Assembly (NCBI GenBank): GCA_015232865.1 | Contig: JADFYU010000021.1 | Span: 1 to 48,333 of the forward strand | Origin: Magnetococcales bacterium | GTDB lineage: Bacteria > Pseudomonadota > Magnetococcia > Magnetococcales > UBA8363 | Length of the DNA: 48,333 nt | Reading direction: 5' to 3' | In this document: one piece after another, positions 16,869-24,975 of the stretch | How positions within the stretch are numbered: position 1 is the first letter of the stretch | Layout of the letters: each line of letters starts with the position of its first letter | The notes under the pieces: model-generated | Databases searched by the model: none | Told to the model about the DNA's origin: nothing | The model's input: the letters and a program-made list of their open reading frames with translations, nothing else | Translations under genes and position numbers: made by a program

Positions 16869-17096
16869 GGTGTCATATCCCTTTTTTGACGGTTGAAAAT
16901 AAAATACCAATTCCGTAATATAATGTAATCATTAAGATTAACTAACGGATGGCGCCGTGAGATTTAAAAAATCCTGGTGCCTACAATGGAATTAAAGCAA
17001 CAATCAAACCAAGTTTCGTTATAAAGGGATAATGTTGGCCAGGGCCGAGTTTGGGTTGGAATAGGGTTTTGCGGTGTTGAGGCAGGAAAAAGCGGG
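16869..17096. other. Gap between zapA and the Sel1 gene
   Basis: No gene was called. In many proteobacteria 6S RNA lies just after zapA. I looked for its long helix here, but the roughly 180 bases available show no convincing pairing of the two ends. Confidence 0.35.
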
Positions 17097-17372
17097 TTAT
17101 TCGGAGATGTTGACCAGTCGATCCAGCTCCATTTCAACGGAATTGATGCCTTCAATGGCGCGCTGACGTTGTTTGAAAAGGGTGTCGGCAATACGCATGG
17201 CAGCCATCAGGGCCAGCCGGTCATGAGCACTGGACCCGCCCTGTTGGATCAACTCTTTCATGACGGAATCCACATAGCCAGCCACTTCCTGAAGATACTC
17301 TTTTTCTTTGCTGGTGCTGGCTTTAAGGCGCAATAAGCGGCCGCAAATATTCACTTCGATCGTTTCAGACAT
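17097..17372 (-). CDS. zapA: ZapA, FtsZ-associated cell-division protein
   Basis: The 91-residue protein fits ZapA: an N-terminal EVNICGRLLRLKAS strand region, then a charged helix with EYLQEVAGYVDSVMKEL and a helical tail (DRLALMAAMRIADTLFKQ). ZapA binds and bundles FtsZ filaments at the division ring. It is usually not in magnetosome islands. The gene is monocistronic or leads the Sel1 gene. Division of a magnetotactic cell must cut the magnetosome chain, but a direct link is only suggestive. Confidence 0.88.
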   Translation of the reverse strand: MSETIEVNICGRLLRLKASTSKEKEYLQEVAGYVDSVMKELIQQGGSSAHDRLALMAAMRIADTLFKQRQRAIEGINSVEMELDRLVNISE

Positions 17373-17743
17373 GACATCTCACCACCAATGACCTGTTTGT
17401 TTTTGAGCGCGACCTTTTTGCTGAGGGGGGCGTTTCTTACAACGTTTGCCTGATTCTATCCCAATTCAACATGCGAAACCAGCCCCACTATTGGTCGGGA
17501 AACCGTCTGCCAAAGAAAAAAGTTGGGAAAGTGGACGTAGTCGAACAATGGCTTGCGATTCTTTGATGTTTATGCAAATAATGGGAATATATTGGTATAT
17601 TACTGTTTGACCCAGATTCGGACATAAGTCTTGTAATAATTTAGGAGTCGGTAGCGGATGCAATTTGGGATGCAGGTCGTGGAGATCCGTTTTTTTACAA
17701 GCTCTCAACCCAAAATCTTCGAAATCTCGATGGAGAGGTGTTC
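17373..17743. other. Divergent gap between zapA and the motA/zorA-like gene
   Basis: The 371 bases hold no supportable gene. There is an AT-rich core (17563-17605) with TTGATG and TATATT separated by 19 bases, a poor but possible promoter for the downstream operon. A ribosome site, GGAGAG, lies at 17732-17737. Confidence 0.4.
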
Positions 17744-20700
17744 ATGCTAGATTGGATACTCAGCGTAGTCAGTCATCCGTTGGCACCTTGGTTGTCAGCC
17801 GGCTTGATTCTCCTCTGGGGGCTGGCCTCTTGGTTTAATTTTCGTTCCAAAATAATGCCCGTCCAACTGGCCGTCCGTGACGCATCTCAATTGGTGGAAG
17901 GGTGCTTTGACGCCCGAAATTTCACTGAATCCTTTCGGGAAATAGAGGGTGAAATTCTATCCATCAACGAACTGAAGCGGCCTTGGGAACGGTTTTGTCA
18001 GACCTTGATTCACCCGGTTGACGGGAATATTCTGGCGATCCACACCCCGGAACTGTTTTTCAACCTGGATACGGTGATTCCTCCTGAGGTGGATCTGCGT
18101 CACTACCGTCTGGTTCCCAGTTATCTGATCGGGGTTGGGCTGGTGGTTACGTTTAGCGGATTTTTTGCGGCCTTCTATTTTATTTATCAGGGGTTTTCCA
18201 CCCAGGATGCTGGAACCGTCAATGCCGCTTTGCAGGGGTTGTTAAGCACGGCCACGGTGAAATTCTCCGCCTCGATTGCCGGTCTTTTTGCCGGATTGTT
18301 CTTTTCGTGGCAGGAAAAACGCCGTCTTTTTATGTTGACCAATCAGGTTGACAATTTTTGCACCCAACTCTCCGATAGAATCGTCTGGGTCACCGAGGAT
18401 CAGCTACAGCAGCGCCAAGAGCGGGAAGAGCGGAATCGTCACGAGGCGGCAGAGCAGTTGCGGCGCCAGTTTGTCACATTGGCCGACGAGTTGGTCGGCA
18501 AAGTCAACAGTGAACTGGATCGCTCGGTACACGGGTTTGTCACGGCCAACGAGCAAAGCACCGCACAGTTGCAAGGATTGATCCAGGAGAGTGAACAGAG
18601 GATTCGAACCCAAGGGCTCGAGCCGGTTGCCGAGGCTGTAAAAGCGGAAGTTTCTCAAGTGCTTTCCCTGCTTGAAAGTGACCGTTTTCTGGTGCCGGTA
18701 TTGGAGCGGATCCGCTCTGAATCCAGCCAGCGCGCCGCCGACTCCGAGACGTTGATGCGGACGTTGTTCACTGAAATGGGCGAAAAACTGAATCAACCGG
18801 CGTTTGTCGAGCCGATGATGGCCCGTTTGTCGGAAGAGGTGGCCCGGATCGTCGAATTGTTGCGTGCAGACCGCTTCTTCGAGCCGGTGACAGACTTTTT
18901 GGAGCAGAGTCAAAGCCAGCATTTCACTCATTTCAAACAGTTGTTTTTACAGCGGATGGATGAGATCAGCCAGGGTGTTGCCCGACAGGGTGTGCTGGAC
19001 CCGATTGTTGCCGTGGTAAAACAGGAGGTCAAACGGTTGGCCGACGGCCTGGAGGCTCATCGCCACCTGGAGCCGATCATGGCCGGGGTTCGATCGGAGG
19101 TGGCTGGTTTGGCGGTGGAGCAAAGGCTGCTGTTGGAGAATCTGTTTCAGCAACAGAGCCGGCTACTCTCCGCCGAAGAGAGTCAAGGTCGCAATCCACC
19201 TCAATCCCCGGTTGGCGGGGAGGGTGGTGATGGGCAGCAAACCGCTGTAGCGACGGCTGACGAACGCTCTGGTATTGCCCGGGATTTGGGGCGCGAGATT
19301 GGTCCGCTGCTTCAGGAGTTGAAAGGGGAGAGTGCCCGTTTGAATCAGGGCCAGCTGGAGATGGTCGCCGCCCTGAGTCGGCAATCGGAAACCTTGAGCA
19401 GTCAGTTGACCGAGATCGTCTCAACCGCCATCGATGGATTGCAGGCCTTCTTGCAGCAAGCCGATCCGACCAAGGCGCTGTTGTCGGCCATGGCGGCGGA
19501 GGGGAGGCGGCTCTCCGAGCTGTTGTTGCAAAAGCCGGAGTTGGAGCCGGCGGTTGAGATGGTCAAGCAGGAGACCCAGAGATTTTCTGATCAGTTGCAG
19601 GATTCCAAATGGTTGGAACCGAGTTTGGCTGCTCTTCAGGAGGAAATAGCCAAACTTTCCGACCAGCTTCGACAGCAGTTGGTCTTTGAGCCAGTGATGG
19701 ATCTGATTCGGGAGAGTTCGACGCATTCCATCGAGACCCAGCGTCAACAGCTCCAAGATACATTCCTGGAGGTCGGTCGTCAGCAGGTCGGGCAACAAAC
19801 CGATTTGAGTCCGGTTCTCGAAGCAATCAAGGGTGAAGGCGAGCGGGTAGCCGGTTTGATTTCGGATACCCAAGAGATGGCGGGCCGATTGAATCGGGAG
19901 CAGAGCGAGGCGATCAGCCAGGTGGCTTCCCGTCTGGTTGGCGAGATTTCCATGGAGCCGGTGTTGGCGGTGGTCAAAGCCGAGGGCGAGCGGGTAGCCG
20001 GTTTGATTTCGGATATTCAAGAGGTGGCGGGTCGGTTGAATCAGGAGCAGAACGAGGCGATCAGCCAGGCGGCCTCCCGTCTGGTTGGCGAGGTCTCCAT
20101 GGAGCCGGTGTTGGCGGCGGTCAAAGCCGAGGGCGAGCGGACGGCTGGTTTGATTTCTGGAATCCAAGAGGCGGCCACTCAATTGAACCAGGAGCAGGGC
20201 GAGACCCTCATCCAGCTCACTTCAAAACTACAAGAAGCGTTCTCCATCGAGCCGATTTTAGCGGTCCTCAAGGGAGATGCAGAGCGGTTGTCCGAATCTC
20301 TCTTCGAGATCAAACAGATGGTCGAGCAGGAGGGGCAACAGTTTGCTGAAGGCCGGGATCTGGCTGTTATCGAGGCCATTTCTCAAGTGGGTGATCAAAT
20401 CCACAACGCCCTTTCGGTCGATCGCCTGCTGGATCAAATCAAATGGGAAGGAGATCGAAGTTCGGCCAAAATTGAAGAGCTGGTTGATTTGGTGTTGAGT
20501 CAAGCGGCCCAATCCGAAGCGGTCGATGAATCTCTTAAAACGATTCTTGGGTCCCTGCAAATGCGCTTGGATGATCGTCCGCTGCTGGCGTCTTTGCAAG
20601 AGACGTTGGAGGGGGCATTGAGCGGTCTGTCCGACCGACCCCAGCAGCCGTATTCCCTGGACCCGGTTGTGCAGGTGCTGCAGAGCGAGAGCGAACGACT

Positions 20701-21793
20701 GTCCGAACAACAACAGGCCCAACTGAAGGACGGGTTGGCGGCTATTTCGAGTCAGATCGATCAGGCGATGGGTCAAGAGGTGCAGCATTTGCAGGTGGTT
20801 ACCGACCAGCTCGGGCATTCGACCCGGAATCTGGATGATATTGCCGAAAGGCTGGATGCGACGACCGTGGAGGCGGTGGTATCGGCCATTCAAGAAATCT
20901 TTGATCGGCAATCGGAAAAGGATAAAGAGACCATCCGTCAATCCCTGGCTCCAGAGCCGTCGAAAGAAACGGTTTTGACGGATATTTTTCAGGGGCTGGC
21001 ACGGAAGTCCGAAGAGTCGGCCCAGGAGGCGGACTCTCTGGAGTCGCTGCCGGAGTCTGAGCGGAACTCTTCGATTGTGGATGATCTGGATATCGAGATG
21101 GTGGATGTCAATCTGGCGAGTCTGTCCGGCCGCAATCGGGAACGATATTTCTTTGGTCTGCTCTCCAATATTGCCAGCCAACTACAAGACAGAACCGGTA
21201 TTGAGACCGCCGCTCTAAAAGAGACCATCAATCAATTGATTGTGGATATTCGGACTGGAAGGGCCATTTCTGATCTGCCGATCGTCAAAGGGCTGGTCAA
21301 GCTGGGGGTGCAAATCGACAAGGTCAATCTTTCAGTCCTGGAGGCCAGTGCCCTCAAGGGTCTGGATGATGAGTTTTTGGGGCTGGCCAATTTTCTCCAT
21401 GGTTATTTGGAAGATCCCGCTCCGGCGGTGACGACCAAATCCCTGACCCCGGCTGAGTTGCTGCCGACGTTGGACCCGACTCCCGAGCAGATGTCGGAAA
21501 AGATGGAGCAGTTGATGCGTTCTTTCGAGCATCAAAAAAAGAGCAAGATCGTCCAGAATAAAATTGCAGAATCCATTATAGCCGCCCGAACCACGTCGGA
21601 TTCCAGGGAGGTGGCCTCTGAAATGAAAAAATTATTGGACTCCATGGATCAAAAAAGCAAAACCGTGCGAAAGGCACTGCCGGGCCGATCGGATGTAACG
21701 GACGACACGGCGTTGCTGGCCTCGGAGCAGCCGCTTTCAGACTTGGATATGGGATCGTTGCTAAAACATTACAAAAAGGAGGTGTTGCGGTGA
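17744..21793 (+). CDS. MotA/ZorA-like inner-membrane protein with giant coiled-coil tail
   Basis: The 1349-residue protein has three predicted membrane segments (about 13-33, 126-150 and 170-189). The last two, with TFSGFFAAFYFIYQG, NAALQGLLSTA and FSASIAGLFAGLFFSW, resemble the MotA/TolQ/ExbB proton-channel family. The three-segment layout with a long cytoplasmic tail is like ZorA of Zorya. About 1000 residues of tail follow, rich in Glu and Gln, with degenerate repeats headed EPV or EPI, including 49-residue near-identical copies. A C-terminal folded region (about 1115-1230, around LSGRNRERYFFGLLSNIA) ends the protein. The start 17744 was chosen for GGAGAG at 17732. Its partner ZorB/MotB-like gene follows after 89 bases. 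The role is inferred: an ion-driven motor or anchor. Confidence 0.75.
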   Translation: MLDWILSVVSHPLAPWLSAGLILLWGLASWFNFRSKIMPVQLAVRDASQLVEGCFDARNFTESFREIEGEILSINELKRPWERFCQTLIHPVDGNILAIHTPELFFNLDTVIPPEVDLRHYRLVPSYLIGVGLVVTFSGFFAAFYFIYQGFSTQDAGTVNAALQGLLSTATVKFSASIAGLFAGLFFSWQEKRRLFMLTNQVDNFCTQLSDRIVWVTEDQLQQRQEREERNRHEAAEQLRRQFVTLADELVGKVNSELDRSVHGFVTANEQSTAQLQGLIQESEQRIRTQGLEPVAEAVKAEVSQVLSLLESDRFLVPVLERIRSESSQRAADSETLMRTLFTEMGEKLNQPAFVEPMMARLSEEVARIVELLRADRFFEPVTDFLEQSQSQHFTHFKQLFLQRMDEISQGVARQGVLDPIVAVVKQEVKRLADGLEAHRHLEPIMAGVRSEVAGLAVEQRLLLENLFQQQSRLLSAEESQGRNPPQSPVGGEGGDGQQTAVATADERSGIARDLGREIGPLLQELKGESARLNQGQLEMVAALSRQSETLSSQLTEIVSTAIDGLQAFLQQADPTKALLSAMAAEGRRLSELLLQKPELEPAVEMVKQETQRFSDQLQDSKWLEPSLAALQEEIAKLSDQLRQQLVFEPVMDLIRESSTHSIETQRQQLQDTFLEVGRQQVGQQTDLSPVLEAIKGEGERVAGLISDTQEMAGRLNREQSEAISQVASRLVGEISMEPVLAVVKAEGERVAGLISDIQEVAGRLNQEQNEAISQAASRLVGEVSMEPVLAAVKAEGERTAGLISGIQEAATQLNQEQGETLIQLTSKLQEAFSIEPILAVLKGDAERLSESLFEIKQMVEQEGQQFAEGRDLAVIEAISQVGDQIHNALSVDRLLDQIKWEGDRSSAKIEELVDLVLSQAAQSEAVDESLKTILGSLQMRLDDRPLLASLQETLEGALSGLSDRPQQPYSLDPVVQVLQSESERLSEQQQAQLKDGLAAISSQIDQAMGQEVQHLQVVTDQLGHSTRNLDDIAERLDATTVEAVVSAIQEIFDRQSEKDKETIRQSLAPEPSKETVLTDIFQGLARKSEESAQEADSLESLPESERNSSIVDDLDIEMVDVNLASLSGRNRERYFFGLLSNIASQLQDRTGIETAALKETINQLIVDIRTGRAISDLPIVKGLVKLGVQIDKVNLSVLEASALKGLDDEFLGLANFLHGYLEDPAPAVTTKSLTPAELLPTLDPTPEQMSEKMEQLMRSFEHQKKSKIVQNKIAESIIAARTTSDSREVASEMKKLLDSMDQKSKTVRKALPGRSDVTDDTALLASEQPLSDLDMGSLLKHYKKEVLR
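19805..20245 (+). repeat. Three 147-base tandem repeats in the coiled-coil tail
   Basis: Units start at 19805, 19952 and 20099, each 147 bases (49 residues), encoding the pattern EPVLAxVKAEGERxAGLIS then NQEQxExISQxASRLVGE. The three units are highly similar in DNA. A diverged unit begins at 20246. Earlier, more diverged units (EPV/EPI headers) extend through much of the tail, so the tail grew by repeat expansion. Confidence 0.9.
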
Positions 21794-21882
21794 GGCGGGG
21801 ACTGTTTTTGGATGCCGATCTGGTCAGGTCCGGGTCAGTAACCAATCTGTCTATGTTTTTGGCCGTTTCTTGAAGGCAGGCG

Positions 21883-23124
21883 ATGAACGTTTCGGATAAT
21901 ACGGAATCCTGGGTTGTCACTGAGCTGTTGGCGGGCGTCATCTTTTTGCTTGTCCTGCTGATCAGCGTGCCGTTGCTCATTGAACGTTCGGCTCTGCTTT
22001 CCGCTGGATCATTTTCCCTCCAGCCGACATCTTCACTTCCGGTAACGCAACAATCCGGCCCACACCAGTCCTCTGTTCCTCAATCGACAGTCCAGATTAT
22101 CGGGCTGAAGCCAGTATCGGCTGCGATCAAAGCCATCGAAGCAAAGCTGGATCGACTGGAACAGGCTGACCCGCCCCCATCCCAACCACCGGCCACTCCC
22201 GCTCAAGGGGGTGTCGATTCCCTGCTCCAGAACCATTTGCAACGTATCGAGCAACAGTTCGATACGTTGGATCAGGGGGTGGTGGCGTTGTTGGAGGAGC
22301 AAAAAAAAAAGTTGGATGCCAAGCTTGAAAGCATGGACCACAAAGCAGCGAGCCTGATTGAGGATCAACCTGATGAGCTGACCCCTTTTGTGTCGGAGTT
22401 GATGCGAAAGGCCGATTATTATTCTCAAGAGCAGGAGATGAAAATTTCGCCGATTTTGAGAGAGCTGGATGAAAAAATGAGTCGCCTGTTGCAAGAGAGA
22501 GACAGTCAGCGCCTGCCTGCTCCGACGTTTCCGGTTGCTCAAGTCGATGACAATGAGTCGCAGACGATCGGGGCCGGTGACATGGCTATTCTCGAAGAGG
22601 CCCCCCCGGAAAAAGGGGCGGATGAGCAGACCTTGCGCCAGATTCAAGCGGCTCTGTCTCGATATCATATCGACTCGACTATCGATATTCGAATGGGTAG
22701 CGTGGTCTTGGCGCAGCCGTTGGACTTTGATCGGGGTCTGGCCTATCTCTACGAGAGTCAAATGGAGCGGTTGTCACAATTGGCCGATGCCTTGGTCGGA
22801 ATCCTGCCCTGTTTTGTCGCCTCACCCGGCCCGGCCCTGGAAGCCTCCTGTCTGGAAGGTCGGGCGCCTGTCGGTTTGGATGCAATCCTGATCCGAAGCT
22901 TCTCTGCCGGAGGGAATGTCGGCACCATTCGGATCAATTATAACCTGAAACTGGCCAACACCCGGTCGGTTTTTATCATGAAAGGTCTGATAACCGCCCG
23001 TCCCGATCTGCTACAATTTGCCAACCGTCAAGGCAGTTCCCTGTTTGATGCTGTGGGTAAATTGGCACCGGTCGGAGACCGACGCTCCCGTCGTACCGAG
23101 CTGCATTTTATCATGGAGGAGTGA
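21883..23124 (+). CDS. MotB/ZorB-like protein with OmpA-type peptidoglycan-binding domain
   Basis: The 413-residue protein starts with a single membrane segment (about 10-33, SWVVTELLAGVIFLLVLLIS). An acidic residue (Glu14) sits at its start, where MotB and ZorB have the ion-carrying Asp. A coiled coil and linker follow, then a C-terminal OmpA/MotB-like domain (about 250-413). The domain shows LDFDRGLAYLYESQMERLSQ, a peptidoglycan-type motif NLKLANTRSVFIMKGL and a RRSRRTELHFIM end. It probably anchors to the cell wall and forms a channel with the upstream protein. Glu in place of Asp and loss of the GHTD motif are oddities. A run of ten A lies at 22301-22310. Confidence 0.75.
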   Translation: MNVSDNTESWVVTELLAGVIFLLVLLISVPLLIERSALLSAGSFSLQPTSSLPVTQQSGPHQSSVPQSTVQIIGLKPVSAAIKAIEAKLDRLEQADPPPSQPPATPAQGGVDSLLQNHLQRIEQQFDTLDQGVVALLEEQKKKLDAKLESMDHKAASLIEDQPDELTPFVSELMRKADYYSQEQEMKISPILRELDEKMSRLLQERDSQRLPAPTFPVAQVDDNESQTIGAGDMAILEEAPPEKGADEQTLRQIQAALSRYHIDSTIDIRMGSVVLAQPLDFDRGLAYLYESQMERLSQLADALVGILPCFVASPGPALEASCLEGRAPVGLDAILIRSFSAGGNVGTIRINYNLKLANTRSVFIMKGLITARPDLLQFANRQGSSLFDAVGKLAPVGDRRSRRTELHFIMEE

Positions 23125-23338
23125 GGGGTTGACAGCAGGGTTTGATGGCACACTCGTATCAGGAGGATTATCGCAGATGTGAGAGCGGATGGGTTTGCAG
23201 AGGATGTGTAAAAAAAACACTCCTGACCCCTGTTTTTTTCGGTTTTAATGGTGTAGTCCATGAGAATGTGTCACAATAACGGTTTAAATCGAAATCACGG
23301 GCTTGCGAGCTGGGCAGAATTATTTTGGAGTGTTAAAA
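23125..23338. other. Gap between the zorB-like gene and the GTG-started gene
   Basis: No gene was seen. It has TTGACA at 23129 with a possible TCGTAT 19 bases on, a weak promoter. Around 23211-23237 an A-rich and a T-rich tract could form a weak AT stem. Both are too poor to call. Confidence 0.3.
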
Positions 23339-24952
23339 GTGACGCAGATCATATCATCAGAGCAGTCGGGTAATGAGTCTACCGACAAAAACTCAGCAGA
23401 CGATGTTGGTCAATCGGCTTCGAAAACGAGAAAAAACAGTCCCATTCCTCTCAAGGGTATCGAGGCATTCAAAGAGGTCGCGGTCTCTTTGGCCAACGCG
23501 CAAAAGGTCTCGGCTGAACGCCAAGAGGGTGCGGACGAGGCTTCAGGAGAGGAGAGTAAAATCGATTCGCTTCCTGTTCCAGAGGTTTTTGAGTTGGAAG
23601 AGGGGCAACATTCAGATGCAGAGGAGGTGTTGTTGGCACCGCCTGCGGCTGGAACCCCTCTTGTGCAGCGGTCATCCCCGGTGGCCGTGGTTGATCCTTG
23701 GAACGACCACTCAGAAGCGGAGAAACCGCTTGTGGAGGATGGTACGTCTAAAAGCGACACCGATGACTCTCCTTTGGCCCATTTTATTCGTGGGAAAGTG
23801 GCAACCGGCGCGGTGACAACCGGCAAAATTATCAGGGCTTCCGGACGAAATGAGGCACTGACCGCCTCTCCCTTCCAAATCAGCACTTCGGTGGGTGCAG
23901 CGGTTCAAGCCAACGCGCTGCCCTCCCTGGCTGTGTTGGAACCTGCCTACTCCAGAGCGGCTTCCGATGGTTCGACTGCCGTAGCGACCGTTCGGACGTC
24001 TCGAAAAAGCCGATCTTCCCTCCCGGCAAAAGTGCCGTTTCAGGTCTTTGAAGAGTCTGCCGGTACGGTGAAACACCTCTCCGTGGTTCCGGCCCTGAAG
24101 GAGTCGGTTAAAAAAGGAGGTAAATCCCCTGTATCAGTCGCTAAATCAAAAACAGCCAATCCGTTGTCCAATAATCCGTTTGTCAAACGAGCTGAGGTTG
24201 GTGAAGGACTGAAACCTCTTCCCTGGAACAAAATTTCCCTGTCGGTGGTCTCCTCTCAGGCCGACGGGTCTGGCTCGTCAAATCCGGACCAATCTCCCTT
24301 GACTTCCAAGCCGAAGGGAGGCTCTGCCAAAAAATTTCGTGCCGCCGCTGAGAAGCCGTTGGCTCCGGAACCGACTCGGGGAACCCGCTCCAAAAAACAG
24401 GGTATTGACCAGTTTTTAAATGCCTCATTTTCAAAGGGTGGGCAAAATGATTTTTCCAAGCCCTATGAGATTGCCGCCAAACGTTCCGTGAAGGGTGGCG
24501 TGGAGCGTTGGGAGGTGCCGGTTGAGGGGTTGGGGGATGGTATTGTCAACACGCTGGGAGATGCGGTTGGCGGCATCGTCAATCTGGGCCGTAAAATTTT
24601 CCGTTTTGGCAAAAAAACAAAAAAAACGGGAGCAGTTCAGGGCCGCATCAGACCGATTCAACCGACTGCCGACACCCGGATTCAAAAAGTCAACCAGGGC
24701 CATGCAATCAAGGTCTACATGATCGGTCAGACCGTGTCTGGTGTCTATAACATTGTCACGGGTATCGGTCAGGTGGTAAAGGGTGGGGTGCAGATTTTGG
24801 TCGGTTTGGTCGGTTATGTTGGTGGCGTATTGGTCTTTCTTTCACTGAGCATATTTGAAGGACTGGGCATCCAGAACAAACTCAACGTGTCGTATCCGCT
24901 CATGATTCAAGAAAAAACAAAACAATTAGGTCGTTATTCAAACTCAAAATAA
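23339..24952 (+). CDS. Low-complexity protein with hydrophobic C-terminal region, upstream of mamK2
   Basis: I do not recognise this 537-residue protein. Residues 1-390 are low in complexity, with acidic (EVFELEEGQHSDAEE) and Ser/Lys/Pro-rich parts. Next is a glycine-rich amphipathic stretch (GLGDGIVNTLGDAVGGIVNLG, about 397-417) with a basic patch. Residues about 455-510 are hydrophobic (QTVSGVYNIVTGIGQVV, GGVQILVGLVGYVGGVLVFL). The GTG start has GGAG 8 bases before it. It ends 23 bases before mamK2, so the two are likely co-expressed. The layout, a disordered region plus a membrane-associated end, is like a linker between MamK filaments and membranes, as MamJ is elsewhere, but there is no sequence evidence for that. 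Confidence 0.65.
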   Translation: MTQIISSEQSGNESTDKNSADDVGQSASKTRKNSPIPLKGIEAFKEVAVSLANAQKVSAERQEGADEASGEESKIDSLPVPEVFELEEGQHSDAEEVLLAPPAAGTPLVQRSSPVAVVDPWNDHSEAEKPLVEDGTSKSDTDDSPLAHFIRGKVATGAVTTGKIIRASGRNEALTASPFQISTSVGAAVQANALPSLAVLEPAYSRAASDGSTAVATVRTSRKSRSSLPAKVPFQVFEESAGTVKHLSVVPALKESVKKGGKSPVSVAKSKTANPLSNNPFVKRAEVGEGLKPLPWNKISLSVVSSQADGSGSSNPDQSPLTSKPKGGSAKKFRAAAEKPLAPEPTRGTRSKKQGIDQFLNASFSKGGQNDFSKPYEIAAKRSVKGGVERWEVPVEGLGDGIVNTLGDAVGGIVNLGRKIFRFGKKTKKTGAVQGRIRPIQPTADTRIQKVNQGHAIKVYMIGQTVSGVYNIVTGIGQVVKGGVQILVGLVGYVGGVLVFLSLSIFEGLGIQNKLNVSYPLMIQEKTKQLGRYSNSK

Positions 24953-24975
24953 CAGAGTATATAAGAGGATTTGAG

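Noticed and set aside
16869..17096. Possible 6S RNA after zapA
   Set aside because: The typical long, closed helix was not found and the space is short; only context supported it.
17744..23124. Complete Zorya anti-phage system
   Set aside because: Only ZorA/ZorB-like parts are present. No ZorC, ZorD or ZorE gene was found in the window, and a mamK follows instead.
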